Below, piece by piece: positions 26,139 through 35,024 of a stretch of DNA of 64,000 bases (position 1 is its first letter; each line of letters opens with the position of its first letter). Source of the stretch: Thermoactinospora rubra (GTDB taxonomy: Bacteria > Actinomycetota > Actinomycetes > Streptosporangiales > Streptosporangiaceae); NCBI RefSeq assembly GCF_002093975.1, contig NZ_KZ084331.1, positions 62,001 through 126,000 of the forward strand, read 5' to 3'. The notes under the pieces were generated by a model, which made no database searches, had not been told where the DNA came from, and saw only the letters and a list, made by a program, of their open reading frames with translations. The position numbers and the translations under genes were made by a program.

Positions 26139-28959
26139 GCAGCAGCTCGCCCAGCATCTGCGTGGCCGACGCCTCGCCGCTGCGGTCGCCCAGCTGCTTG
26201 AAGATCGCGCAGGAGCGTTCGAGCCGCGCGGACGCGAGCGTCCACTCGCCGCGTGCGGCCTGGAGGCGGGCCAGGCCCTGCATCGCGTACGCGCCGCAGT
26301 GGCGGTCGCCCAGCGCGTCGAAGAGGTCCAGGGCCCGCTCCTGCGACCGCATCGCCTCCTCGGGCTCGGAACGCAGCTGATGGAGCCTTCCCACCTGGAC
26401 GGACACGCAGCCCTCGCGATGCGGGTCCGCCAGCTCCCTGGCCAGCCGCATGGCCCTGGTGAGCGACGTCGAGGCCCGCTCCAGGTCGCCCGTGCCGAGG
26501 AGCACCCGCCCGATCGCCTGCCGCGCGTAGGCCTCGCCGGCCCGGTCGCCGAGCGTGCGGAACATGCCCAGCGCCCGGCGGAAGTGCCGCAGCGCGTCGG
26601 CGGGCCGGCCGTGGAACTGGCTGACCGCGCCGAGACCGCAGACGGCCGCCGCCTCACCCCGCACATCCCCCAGATCCCGAAATATCCGGCGAGCGTCGCC
26701 GAAGAGCGTGGCGGCCTCGCCGTACCGGTCCTGGTAGAGGCACACCTGACCGAGCCCGCGGAGCATCGCCGCCTGGCCGTACTCGTCCCCCGCCCGCCGC
26801 GCGGCCGACAGCGCGGCGCGGTGCGTCTCGCGCCAGGCGCCGAAGTGGCAGCGCAGGTCGCAGTACGGCACCATGGCCGCCGCGAGCGCCCAGGCCGGGC
26901 CCGCCAGGCCCTGCGAGGCGGCCAGCCGTACCGAGTCCACCAGCAGCTCGTGCTCGGCCTCGAACCAGCCCAGCGGGTCGGCGGCCAGGCGGGACAGGGT
27001 GTATTCGGGCACCCCCTGTCGCGGGGCGGCGGACGGGAAGGTGAAGACGTTGGCGGGCAACCGGGTGGTGACGTGCTCGGTGGCGGCGGTCCAGGCGGCC
27101 AGGACCCTGGCCAGGGCCGCGCGGTCGGGCTGCTCCGTGACCGCGAAGTGCCGGACGGGCTCGGGGATGCGGTACCGCGGCTGGCCGCCCGGCCCGGTCT
27201 CGGCCGGGTCGAGCAGGTGGGCGTCGACGAGCCGGTCCAGCAGGTCGAGCGCGCCCGCCTGATCGAGCGCATTCGGGCGATCGAGCACGGCCGCCACCAG
27301 CCAGCCGGGCAACGTGCGGGTGCCGAGGGCGCCCAGCGTGGGCAGGGCCTTCGCCGCCTCACGCGGCACGTGGCGCAGGGCGTCGGCGAGGCGTTCGCGG
27401 ACCTTCCCCAGCGCCGCGGACCCGCCGTCGGCCAGCCGTTCCATCAGGACGGCCAGCGGCCACGTGGGGCGGGCCAGCAGGCGGGCGCCCGCGTCCCTGA
27501 TCGCGAGCGGGAGCCCCGCGCAGGCATCCACGATCGCGCGGGCGGCTTCCGGCTCGCGGGCGACCCGCTCCTCGCCCAGGATCGCCCGCAGCAGCTCCAG
27601 GCCCTCCTCCGGGGTGAGCGCGTCGAGGTGCAGCCGGAGGGCTCCGGGAAGCTCGGTGATCCGGCGGCGGCTGGTCACGATCACCGTGCAGTCGCCGTTC
27701 CCCGGGAGCAGCCGGCGGACCTGCTCGGCGTCCCGGGCGTCGTCGAGGACGAGCAGCGCCGGGCGTTCGGCCAGCAGCGACCTGGCCAGGCCCGCGCGCC
27801 CGTGGCGGCTCGGCGGCGGCTGCACGCCCAGGCTCACGAGCAGCTCGGCCAGCACGTCGGAGGGGTCGCGGCGGCCGAGCACGAGGTATATCTGGCCACC
27901 GGGGTGGCGCTCCTTGAGCAGGTGGGCGCCGTGCACGGCGAGCGCGGTCTTGCCTACGCCGGGTGGGCCGGTGATCACCGTGAGCGGTGAGCCGCGGACG
28001 AGGGCGGCGAGCGCCGCGTCCCGTCCGGTGAAGTCGGGAATGTCGGGCGGCAACTGCCGAGGCAGTACGGCAGGCTGCGGTCGCGGCACGGCAAGGTGCC
28101 CGGGTGGTACGGCTGGCTGCCCTGGCGATACGGCGAGCTGCCCTGGCCGTACGGCTGGCTGCCGGGGCGGTGCGGCGGGGCCTGACGGGTGAGCCGGAGA
28201 CCTCGCGCCGCCCGGCTGTTCCAGTTCCCGCGACTCGCCCGGCCGCCTCGGCTCCCCCGACTCGCCCGGCTCGTCCGCCAGGATCTCCTGCAGCGCTCGC
28301 CGTACCCCCGCCCCCGGCTCGACCCCCAGCTCGCTGACCAGCTGCTCGCGCAGCTCCCGGTAGGCCCGCAGCGCCTCGGCCTTCCTGCCGCAGCGGTGCA
28401 GCGCCACCATGAGCCGCTGCCACAGGTCCTCGCGGAAGGGATGCTCCTCCACCAGCGCCCGCAGCTCGCGGACCGCCGCGGCGTGGTCGCCCCACTCCAT
28501 GAGCGCGTCCGTCAACCGCTCCGCCGCGCTCAGCCGTAAGTCGTGCAGCCGCCCGAGCCGGCGCTCCCACAGCGGGCTGCCGGGCAGGTCGGCCAGCGGA
28601 GCCCCGCGCCACAGCCGCAGCGCCGCCGCCAGGTCCTCCGCCCGCTCCGCCAGGCGCTCGAACATCCGCAGGTCGAGCGCGTCGTCGGCCACCTCGATCA
28701 CGTAGCCCGCGCCCCGCGCCCGGATCAGATCGGCGCCGAGGTCGGAGCGCAGCGAGCTGACGTACGTCCTGATGTTCGCCTGCGCGGACGGCGGCGGGCG
28801 CTCCGGCCACAGCACCTCCACCAGCCGGTCGACCGGAACCACGTGCCCCGCCTCCAGCAGGAGCGTCGCCAGCAGCATGCGCGGCTTCCCGCCGCAGATC
28901 CGCACCGGCCGCCCGCCGGAGCGCACCTCGAGAGGTCCGAGCACGTGGAAGGTGAGCAC
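26068..28959 (-). CDS. AfsR/SARP family transcriptional regulator (BTAD, NB-ARC, TPR)
   Basis: This 963-residue regulator has an OmpR-like SARP DNA-binding domain (LTFHVLGPLEVRSGGRPVRI, residues 1-95), a bacterial transcriptional activation domain (about 95-245) and a Pro/Gln/Val-rich linker of 7-residue repeats (about 260-305). An NB-ARC ATPase with Walker A GPPGVGKTALAVHG, LLVLDDA and GLPLAIRDAG follows, then C-terminal TPR arrays. AfsR proteins integrate phosphorylation and nutrient signals to activate secondary metabolism. GTG 28959 has GGAGG just upstream. It diverges from the M23 peptidase. No biosynthetic cluster is adjacent, so the target is likely distant. Confidence 0.93.
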   Translation of the reverse strand: MLTFHVLGPLEVRSGGRPVRICGGKPRMLLATLLLEAGHVVPVDRLVEVLWPERPPPSAQANIRTYVSSLRSDLGADLIRARGAGYVIEVADDALDLRMFERLAERAEDLAAALRLWRGAPLADLPGSPLWERRLGRLHDLRLSAAERLTDALMEWGDHAAAVRELRALVEEHPFREDLWQRLMVALHRCGRKAEALRAYRELREQLVSELGVEPGAGVRRALQEILADEPGESGEPRRPGESRELEQPGGARSPAHPSGPAAPPRQPAVRPGQLAVSPGQPAVPPGHLAVPRPQPAVLPRQLPPDIPDFTGRDAALAALVRGSPLTVITGPPGVGKTALAVHGAHLLKERHPGGQIYLVLGRRDPSDVLAELLVSLGVQPPPSRHGRAGLARSLLAERPALLVLDDARDAEQVRRLLPGNGDCTVIVTSRRRITELPGALRLHLDALTPEEGLELLRAILGEERVAREPEAARAIVDACAGLPLAIRDAGARLLARPTWPLAVLMERLADGGSAALGKVRERLADALRHVPREAAKALPTLGALGTRTLPGWLVAAVLDRPNALDQAGALDLLDRLVDAHLLDPAETGPGGQPRYRIPEPVRHFAVTEQPDRAALARVLAAWTAATEHVTTRLPANVFTFPSAAPRQGVPEYTLSRLAADPLGWFEAEHELLVDSVRLAASQGLAGPAWALAAAMVPYCDLRCHFGAWRETHRAALSAARRAGDEYGQAAMLRGLGQVCLYQDRYGEAATLFGDARRIFRDLGDVRGEAAAVCGLGAVSQFHGRPADALRHFRRALGMFRTLGDRAGEAYARQAIGRVLLGTGDLERASTSLTRAMRLARELADPHREGCVSVQVGRLHQLRSEPEEAMRSQERALDLFDALGDRHCGAYAMQGLARLQAARGEWTLASARLERSCAIFKQLGDRSGEASATQMLGELLLSAGRPGQARGYLERASALRRQL
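28056..28175. repeat. 21-bp tandem repeats inside the AfsR linker
   Basis: About five degenerate copies of a 21-bp unit (core ACGGCTGGCTGCCCTGG) encode the 7-residue linker repeats such as QPAVPPG and QLAVSPG. Copy number could vary by slippage without a frame change. Confidence 0.7.
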
Positions 28960-29024
28960 CGCGCCTCCTCGGAGCCCTGACAGCCGCCTGTATCGAGTTT
29001 GGACGTTCTGTGTGCGACTTGTCC

Positions 29025-29039
29025 TCACCTTTGAGGTGA
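29025..29039. promoter_or_regulatory. Inverted repeat upstream of the M23 peptidase gene
   Basis: TCACCT-TTG-AGGTGA is a perfect 6-bp-arm palindrome centred 34 bp before ATG 29066, in the divergent region shared with the AfsR gene. It may be an operator or promoter element. Confidence 0.45.
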
Positions 29040-29065
29040 AACACCCACCGCGAAGGGAACCCCCC

Positions 29066-29968
29066 ATGAAGTTCAGAGCCATCGGCCTGGCGGTGTTACT
29101 CGCCCTCGGCACCGCCGGCGCGGCCGCAGCCGACCCCGTCCCCGAGTCGGAGGAGGCCGCGATCCTGGCCACCAACTTCCAGCTGCCCTTCCCCTGCGGC
29201 CAGACCTGGACCGGCAACTCCAGCGCCAGCAGCGCGCACCGGTCCTGGGAGATCGACTTCAACCGCGGCAGCTCCCCCGACGCCGACCTCGGCGACCCGG
29301 TCGTCGCGGCGGCCGCCGGCACCGTGGTCATCTCCGCCCACCAGGGCTCCGCCAACGGCTTCGGCAACCTCGTCAAGATCGACCACGGCGGCGGCTGGGC
29401 CACCTACTACGCCCACCTGAACGAGCGGAACGTCAGCGTCGGCCAGTCCGTCACCCAGGGCCAGCGGATCGGCACGGTCGGCAAGACCAGCAAGCCCGGC
29501 AACAACATCAGCGCCCACCTGCACTACGAGGTACGGCTCGGCAGCGACTACCCCAGCAACATCCAGAAGGCCGTCTTCAACGGCGTGACCTTCGGCTACC
29601 CCATCCAGACGGTGACGTCGAACAACTGCGGCCAGGGCGGCAACCCCTACACGCCCCAGCAGGTCTGCGGCAGCGGCTACGGCGTCGTCGACTCCGCCGC
29701 CCTCGGCACGGCCGGGACGGTCTACCTGCTGTACAACAACTCCAACGGCTACAACTGCGTGGTCACGCTGAAGAGGACCTCGCTCGGCACGCCGACCGCG
29801 ACGACCGCCTACCTCGAGGTCCAGGGCAGCACGCGGATCACCGACAGCGGGAACTACGGCTACTACGCGGGCCCCGTGCGGGCCTCCGCGCCGGGCAAGT
29901 GCGTCAGGTGGGGCGGCAAGGCCGGCTCGTACGCCTACGACAGCCCGTTCGAGCACTGCGGCAGCTGA
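29066..29968 (+). CDS. Secreted M23 peptidase with C-terminal SapA-like domain
   Basis: This 300-residue exported protein starts with a signal peptide (MKFRAIGLAVLLALGTAGAA, cleaved near AAA-D). A zinc metallopeptidase domain of the LytM/M23 type follows, with the ligand-like His and Asp in HRSWEIDFNRG and the HLHYEV motif. Such enzymes cut peptidoglycan peptides. From about residue 205 a Tyr/Gly/Cys-rich domain (YTPQQVCGSGYGVVDSAALG to SPFEHCGS) resembles the spore-associated SapA-type domain of streptomycetes. The Cys residues suggest disulfides. It may act in cell-wall remodelling during sporulation, which is inference. Confidence 0.88.
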   Translation: MKFRAIGLAVLLALGTAGAAAADPVPESEEAAILATNFQLPFPCGQTWTGNSSASSAHRSWEIDFNRGSSPDADLGDPVVAAAAGTVVISAHQGSANGFGNLVKIDHGGGWATYYAHLNERNVSVGQSVTQGQRIGTVGKTSKPGNNISAHLHYEVRLGSDYPSNIQKAVFNGVTFGYPIQTVTSNNCGQGGNPYTPQQVCGSGYGVVDSAALGTAGTVYLLYNNSNGYNCVVTLKRTSLGTPTATTAYLEVQGSTRITDSGNYGYYAGPVRASAPGKCVRWGGKAGSYAYDSPFEHCGS

Positions 29969-29974
29969 CTCCCC

Positions 29975-30010
29975 CTCGCCAAGGGACTCGCCCAAGGACT
30001 CGCCAAGGGC
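29975..30010. repeat. Three tandem 12-bp repeats
   Basis: CTCGCCAAGGGA, CTCGCCCAAGGA and CTCGCCAAGGGC are directly adjacent just after the M23 gene stop. An inverted CCGCGCGGGCT-type hairpin region follows (30010-30045), possibly part of the terminator. Confidence 0.75.
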
Positions 30011-30105
30011 CCGCGCGGGCTCTCCAAGGTCCGCGCGGGCGACGGGTCGCGGCACACCGCCCGATGCCGTTCGGCCCGTCGCCCGCGCGGCGGATCCGGC
30101 AGGCT

Positions 30106-31140
30106 ATGCCTGTGTCCAGCCTCAGAAAGCGCGTCGCGGACGCGGCCGAGATCGCCCTCGCCGCCCACAAGTACGTCACCTTCCTGGACGTGGTCACCGG
30201 CCTGCGCTGGCTGCACTCGCGGCACGTCGACACCTGGCGGCAGGGCCGCGTCGCCACCCTCGCCGAGCTGGCCGACGTGCGCGAGGACCGCCTCCTCGAC
30301 GCCGCCGCGATCCTGCGCGAGTGGGCCGAGGCCAGGGGCCTCACCCCGGTGGCCGTGCCGTACCTGTCGAGCAGCAGGGAGCGGCGGCCGCTGCGGTTCA
30401 CGGACGGCGGCGACCAGGAGCCGTTCCGCGTGCACTGGATGTCGCCCGAGCTGACCCCGGCCCGCGTCAGGCAGCTGACCGAGCGGCACAGCAAGGCGCC
30501 CGACCTGGTCGTCGTGTCGCCCGACAAGCCGTGGACGTGTGCCGTATGCGGGGACACCGGGCCCTACCTGATCATGGAGGGCGCCGAGCCGTCCTGCCTG
30601 ACCTGCGCGGACATGGACCACCTCGTCTTCCTGCCGAGCGGCGACGCGGCGCTGACCCGGCGGGCCAAGAAGGAGAGCACGCTGTCGGCCGTGGTGGTCC
30701 GCTTCAACCGGCGGCGGAAGGTGTACCAGCGGATCGGCACGCTGGTGGAGCAGACCGCGCTGGCTCTGGCCGAGGAGCAGTGCCTGGCCGACGAGGAGGT
30801 ACGGCGCCGCCGCCGCGAACGCGACCGCGAGCGCCGAGCCGGTGAGGACCTGGAGTTCCAGGCGCGGATGACCGAGGAGATCCTGCGGCTGTTCCCGCGC
30901 TGCCCCCGCGAGCGCGCCGAGGAGATCGCCGCCCATGCCGGGCAACGCGGCAGCGGCAGGGTCGGCCGTACGGCTGCCGCCAAGGCGCTCGACGAGACCG
31001 CGATCACGCTGGCGGTCGTGGCGTCGGTCCGCCACCTCGACACGGACTACGACCGGCTGCTCATGGACGGCGTGCCGCGGTTGGAGGCGCGCGACCTCAT
31101 CCGTGACGCGGTCGAGGCCAAGCTCGCCTCGTGGCGGTAG
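30106..31140 (+). CDS. DUF2293 domain-containing protein with zinc-ribbon-like motif
   Basis: This 344-residue protein has a middle CxxC/CxxC region (WTCAVCGDTGPYLIMEG, then SCLTCADMD) that could bind zinc. A long Arg/Glu-rich helix follows, then a C-terminal DUF2293 domain (ILRLFPRCPRERAEEIAAHA to RDLIRDAVEAKLASWR). DUF2293 is of unknown function and may bind nucleic acid. The start is uncertain between ATG 30106 and GTG 30112, and there is no clear ribosome binding site. The next gene begins 9 bp after the stop but has its own promoter-like box. Confidence 0.82.
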   Translation: MPVSSLRKRVADAAEIALAAHKYVTFLDVVTGLRWLHSRHVDTWRQGRVATLAELADVREDRLLDAAAILREWAEARGLTPVAVPYLSSSRERRPLRFTDGGDQEPFRVHWMSPELTPARVRQLTERHSKAPDLVVVSPDKPWTCAVCGDTGPYLIMEGAEPSCLTCADMDHLVFLPSGDAALTRRAKKESTLSAVVVRFNRRRKVYQRIGTLVEQTALALAEEQCLADEEVRRRRRERDRERRAGEDLEFQARMTEEILRLFPRCPRERAEEIAAHAGQRGSGRVGRTAAAKALDETAITLAVVASVRHLDTDYDRLLMDGVPRLEARDLIRDAVEAKLASWR

Positions 31141-31143
31141 CGT
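31138..31143 (+). promoter_or_regulatory. Putative -10 box of a leaderless transcript
   Basis: TAGCGT overlaps the DUF2293 stop codon and ends 6 nt before ATG 31150. Confidence 0.4.
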
Positions 31144-31149
31144 CTCGGC

Positions 31150-31515
31150 ATGGACATGCGAGAGCGGCTGCGCGAGTTCGCGCTCGGCCTGCCCGAGGCC
31201 TGGGAGGACAGCCCGTGGGAGGGCGACCGGGTCGTCAAGGCGGGCAAGAAGATCTTCCTGTTCCTGGGCGCCGACGAGCCCGACCCGAGGTGGACGCCGT
31301 CCTTCTCGGTGAAGCTCACCTCCGAGGCCCACGGCCACGCGCTCACCGTGGAGGGCGCCGCGCCCACCGGGTACGGCCTGGGCCGCGCGGGGTGGGTGAC
31401 GGTGCCCTTCACCAGCGAGCTGCCGGACTTCGAGGTGCTGGCCGACTGGGTGGAGGAGAGCTACCGCAACGTGGCGCCCAAGCGAGCCGTCAAGCAGCTG
31501 GACGAGCGCGGGTGA
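31150..31515 (+). CDS. MmcQ/YjbR family protein
   Basis: This 121-residue CyaY-like-fold protein of the MmcQ/YjbR family has LREFALGLPEAWEDSPWEGD, the KKIFLFLG strand, FSVKLT and a C-terminal LADWVEESYRNVAPKRAVKQL. Family members are small and often bind DNA, but no specific role is known. No Shine-Dalgarno precedes the ATG, while a TAGCGT box ends 6 nt upstream, suggesting leaderless expression. Confidence 0.88.
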   Translation: MDMRERLREFALGLPEAWEDSPWEGDRVVKAGKKIFLFLGADEPDPRWTPSFSVKLTSEAHGHALTVEGAAPTGYGLGRAGWVTVPFTSELPDFEVLADWVEESYRNVAPKRAVKQLDERG

Positions 31516-31530
31516 GGCTTGCCGACGCCC

Positions 31531-31580
31531 AGGTGACGGTCTTGGTGTTCAGGTGACGGTCTTGGCGTTCAGGTGACGGC
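31531..31580. repeat. 20-bp tandem repeat at the kynureninase 3' end
   Basis: The 20-bp unit AGGTGACGGTCTTGGYGTTC occurs at 31531-31550 and 31551-31570, with a 9-bp partial copy from 31571 inside the kynureninase stop region. The duplication repeats the kynU stop context downstream. Confidence 0.8.
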
Positions 31581-32747
31581 GAGCCTCCGGGCGTACCGCT
31601 CGTCCCGCCAGAGCTCCTTGTCCAGCACCTCGTGCAGGGTCGCGGCGGCGTCGTAGACGTCGACGAACCGCGTGTACAGCGGCGCGAACCCGAAGCGGAG
31701 GATGTCGGGGGCGCGGAAGTCGCCGTGCACGCCGCGGTCGATCAGCGCGCGCATCACCGGGTACCCGTCCTCGTGGAAGAAGCTCACCTGGCTGCCGCGG
31801 CGCTCGGCGTCCCGGGGCGAGGCCAGCTCCAGCGCGTCGCCGACGAGGTCGACGAACAGCGACGTCAGCGCCATGCTCTTGGCGCGCACCTGGTCCAGGT
31901 CCACCCGCTCCCAGATGTCCAGCGCGGCCTCCAGCGCCGCGAACGACAGCACGTGCGGCGTGCTGACCGTGAAGCGCCTGATGCCCTCCGCCGGGCGGTA
32001 ATCGGGCTCGAACGCGAACGGCTCGGCGTGGCTGTACCACCCGGGCAGCACGTTGCTGGCCTCGGCGTGGTGGCGTGGGTTGACGTAGAGGAAGGCGGGC
32101 GCTCCCGGGCCTGCGTTGAGGTACTTGTAGGTGCATCCCACCGCGAAGTCCGCCTGGGAGACGTCCACCCGCATCGCGCCCACGCTGTGGCACACGTCCC
32201 AGATCATCAGCGCTCCGGCCTCCTGCACCTTCGCGGTGATCTCCGGCACGTCGTAGCGGGCTCCGGTCCGGTAGTCGACCTCCGACAGCAGCACCGCCGC
32301 CGCGTCCTCGAACCGCCCTTCGCTCACGTCGCGCAGCTCGCCGAGCTCGTGGACGATGTAGTTGTCGGTGGGAAAATTGGTGCGGTCCACCACGATCACG
32401 TTCCGGTCCGGCCGCAGCCGCAGCGCCGCCGCCACCGCCTGGTAGACGGCGATGGACGTGGTGTTGCCCACGACGACCTGCCCGGGCCCGGCTCCGATCA
32501 GCGGCGCCAGCCGGTCGCCCGTCGTGAGCGGCTGGGCGTACCACCCGGCGCTGTTCCACCCGCCGACCAGCTGCCGACCCCACTCCTCCTCGACCGCCCT
32601 GGCCACTCTGGCAGAGGTACGGCGCGGCAGCGCGCCCAGGGAGTTGCCGACCAGGTAGACGACCCCGTCGGGAAGCACGAACTCCTGCCGGAAGTCGCGC
32701 AGCGGATCCTCCGCGTCCATCGCGACACAGGCCTCACGATCCACCAC
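31569..32747 (-). CDS. kynU: Kynureninase
   Basis: This 392-residue PLP-dependent hydrolase cleaves L-kynurenine or 3-hydroxykynurenine to (3-hydroxy)anthranilate and alanine. It has GNSLGALPRRTSARV near the N-terminus, a WDVCHSVGAM PLP-contact segment and the Schiff-base Lys in GCTYKYLNAGPGAPAFLYV. It lies 163 bp downstream of the substrate-binding-protein gene on the same strand and ends the 3-hydroxyanthranilate catabolic block. It may be read through from the operon or from its own promoter, since a hairpin-forming GGTCCGG/CCGGACT segment lies in the gap. No kynurenine monooxygenase or tryptophan dioxygenase is in the window. Confidence 0.93.
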   Translation of the reverse strand: MVDREACVAMDAEDPLRDFRQEFVLPDGVVYLVGNSLGALPRRTSARVARAVEEEWGRQLVGGWNSAGWYAQPLTTGDRLAPLIGAGPGQVVVGNTTSIAVYQAVAAALRLRPDRNVIVVDRTNFPTDNYIVHELGELRDVSEGRFEDAAAVLLSEVDYRTGARYDVPEITAKVQEAGALMIWDVCHSVGAMRVDVSQADFAVGCTYKYLNAGPGAPAFLYVNPRHHAEASNVLPGWYSHAEPFAFEPDYRPAEGIRRFTVSTPHVLSFAALEAALDIWERVDLDQVRAKSMALTSLFVDLVGDALELASPRDAERRGSQVSFFHEDGYPVMRALIDRGVHGDFRAPDILRFGFAPLYTRFVDVYDAAATLHEVLDKELWRDERYARRLAVT

Positions 32748-32910
32748 CCAGGCACCCCTTCTTCCACGTTCTTTTCACGCGACCGCCGGATCCGCAGGGC
32801 TCGGGTCCGGCCGGACTCCCTGAGATGGCCAGCGTCTCATGCGAAGTTCGCTCCCTGAAGACGGGGTGAGACCGGAGGCAGGTGCAGGTCGGCGGGCTGG
32901 TGCGATTGGG

Positions 32911-34044
32911 TTATGTGGTGTTCGGGGGGATGGTGGCGATCACCCGGTTGACGCCGCCCTGGAACTCACGCGCGTACCAAGGCTGCACCGGATTGTGAGT
33001 CTGCGCGTCCAGGACGAACGTCCCGCGTGGGCTCGCGATCTCCGTCACCTTCGCGAGCGCCTCCCCCAGGTCGCCGCCCAGCGCCGCCGCCTTGTCGATG
33101 AGCTGCATCGCGTCCCAGCTCTGCACCGCCACCGTCGACGGATTCTTCCCCGTCCTGCTCCGCCACTTCGCCACGAAGGCCGTGTTCTCCGCGTTGTCCA
33201 GAACCGGGGAGTAGAGCCCCACGCTGACGATGCCCTCGGCGTCGGGGCCGATCGCCTGCGCGACATCCTCGTCGGTGACGTTCTGGCACGTCAGCAGCTC
33301 GATCTTGCGGTCGTATCCGAGCTTCTTGAAGTTCTTCGCGAACGTGATGGCCTCACCCCCCGCGTAGAACGCATACAGGAACTTCGCCTCCCCCGGGATC
33401 TGGCTGAGGTACGGCTCGAAGCTGAGCGTCTTGCCGAAGGGCGTGAGGATCCGCTTGAGCGGCGCCGACCCGCCCGCATCCGTGTACCCCTCGACGAACC
33501 CCTCCAGCGTCTCCCGTCCGGCCGAGTAGTCGGCGCCCATGAGCACCGCGCCCTCCTTGCCGAACCTCTCCGCCGCGTACCGCCCAGCCGCATACCCGTG
33601 CATGTGGTTGGTGTACGACACCCGGAAGACCCCAGGCCCGCCCAGCGCGTCGGCCCCCGCGTTGGCGATCACCACCGGCGTCCGGTGCGCCCGCGCCTCC
33701 TCGACCACGGCCACGGCGACCGGGGATGCGATCAGCCCGGTGACCACGTCGACCCTGCGCTCGACGGCCAGCTGGCGGGCCCATCCCCGCCCCGCCTCCG
33801 GGGTGCCCGCGTCGTCGGCCACGATCAGCTCGGCCTCCTTGCCGCCCAGCTTGCCGCCACGCTCCTCCAGGTAGAGGCGCATCGCCGCCTCCATGTCGTC
33901 GCCGAGCGCCGAGTAGACCCCCGTCTGCGAGATGATCGCGCCCACCCTGATCGTGGAGTCGTCGGCCGCGAACTGGGTCGCCGCCCCGCCGCATCCGCCG
34001 ATCGCCAGCACGAGGACCACCACGAGGGCAGGCGTCGCGCGCAT
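32911..34044 (-). CDS. ABC-transporter substrate-binding lipoprotein (branched-chain amino acid type), orphan
   Basis: This 377-residue exported lipoprotein has a signal sequence ending in the lipobox IGGC (ALVVVLVLAIGGCGGAA). It carries a type I periplasmic-binding fold of the LivJ/amide family (IRVGAIISQTGVYSALGDDM, ELIVADDAGTPEAG). The start ATG shares a base with the stop of the decarboxylase gene (TGATG), so it is translated as part of the catabolic operon. No permease or ATPase gene is near. It probably captures an aromatic or amino acid substrate of the pathway and borrows a transporter, or works as a sensor lipoprotein. Confidence 0.9.
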   Translation of the reverse strand: MRATPALVVVLVLAIGGCGGAATQFAADDSTIRVGAIISQTGVYSALGDDMEAAMRLYLEERGGKLGGKEAELIVADDAGTPEAGRGWARQLAVERRVDVVTGLIASPVAVAVVEEARAHRTPVVIANAGADALGGPGVFRVSYTNHMHGYAAGRYAAERFGKEGAVLMGADYSAGRETLEGFVEGYTDAGGSAPLKRILTPFGKTLSFEPYLSQIPGEAKFLYAFYAGGEAITFAKNFKKLGYDRKIELLTCQNVTDEDVAQAIGPDAEGIVSVGLYSPVLDNAENTAFVAKWRSRTGKNPSTVAVQSWDAMQLIDKAAALGGDLGEALAKVTEIASPRGTFVLDAQTHNPVQPWYAREFQGGVNRVIATIPPNTT

Positions 34045-35024
34045 CACGGGCTCGCTCCGAGGAAGGCGCGGGCGTTGCCGCCGAGGATCTTCGCGCGTGC
34101 CGTGCCGGACAGGAAGCCGGCCTCGCGCACCAGCCGTCCCACCGGCGACTCCCCCAGCGGATAGGGGAAGTCGGAGCCCAGCAGCACGCGGTCCTCGCCC
34201 AGGGTGTCGACGAGCAGCCGCAGGGCCCGCTCGTCGAACACCACCGAGTCCACCATGAAACGGTCCAGGTAGTGGGAGGGCGGGTGCTGCGAGGTGCCGA
34301 CGACGTCGTGCCTGCGGTGCCAGGCGTTCTCCAGGCGGCCGAGCCAGAACGCGAAGGAGCCGCCGCCGTGGGCGAAGCAGATGCGAAGCGTGCGCGGCAC
34401 CCGGTCGAAGACGCCGCCGAGGATCATCGCGAGGATCGACAGGTGGGTCTCGGCGGGCATGCCGACCAGCCACCGGGCCATCCAGCGCCCGACCCGGGGG
34501 CCGTCGGGCATGTCCCACGGGTGCACGAACACCGGGGTGCCGGTCTCCGCGCAGTGCTGGAGGAACTGCACGACCCCCTCGTGGTCGAGGTCGAGGTCGC
34601 CGACGTGGTTGCCGATCTCCACGCCGCGGTGGCCCTGCCGGCGGCACCGGTCGAGCTCCTCGCAGGCCAGGTCGGGATCCTGGAGGGGCACCTGGCAGAA
34701 CGGGATCAGCCGCTCGTTGTCCGCGCAGATCTCCAGCGCGAGGTCGTTGAAGATCTTCGCGACGTGGACGGCCTGCGCCGCCGGCCGGTCGTAGCAGAAG
34801 AACACCGGCGTCGGGGAGACCACCTGCGCGTCGACGCCGTCGGCGTCCATCGCGTGGATGCGGCACTCGGCGTCCCAGCAGTCGTCCTGGATCCGGCGGA
34901 AGTCGCGGTCGGCCACCACGATCATCGCCTCGCGCTCGGACTCCACGCGCAGCCGCGGCGCCCCGGGCCAGCCCAGGTCGGGCCAGCCCCGGGGCACGTA
35001 GTGCGTGTGGACGTCGATGACCAT
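34044..35024 (-). CDS. nbaD: 2-amino-3-carboxymuconate-6-semialdehyde decarboxylase (ACMSD-type amidohydrolase)
   Basis: This 326-residue zinc enzyme removes CO2 from the ring-cleavage product of 3-hydroxyanthranilate. The N-terminal MVIDVHTHYVP holds the two metal His, FVHPWDMPDGPRVGRW the third, CFAHGGGSFAF another catalytic His, and LLGSDFPYPLGE the metal Asp. Length and motifs fit ACMSD/NbaD. The ATG directly abuts the stop of the dioxygenase gene (TGAATG), and the product order matches the pathway. The specific name rests on the surrounding nbaC-, nbaE- and nbaF-like genes. Confidence 0.9.
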   Translation of the reverse strand: MVIDVHTHYVPRGWPDLGWPGAPRLRVESEREAMIVVADRDFRRIQDDCWDAECRIHAMDADGVDAQVVSPTPVFFCYDRPAAQAVHVAKIFNDLALEICADNERLIPFCQVPLQDPDLACEELDRCRRQGHRGVEIGNHVGDLDLDHEGVVQFLQHCAETGTPVFVHPWDMPDGPRVGRWMARWLVGMPAETHLSILAMILGGVFDRVPRTLRICFAHGGGSFAFWLGRLENAWHRRHDVVGTSQHPPSHYLDRFMVDSVVFDERALRLLVDTLGEDRVLLGSDFPYPLGESPVGRLVREAGFLSGTARAKILGGNARAFLGASP

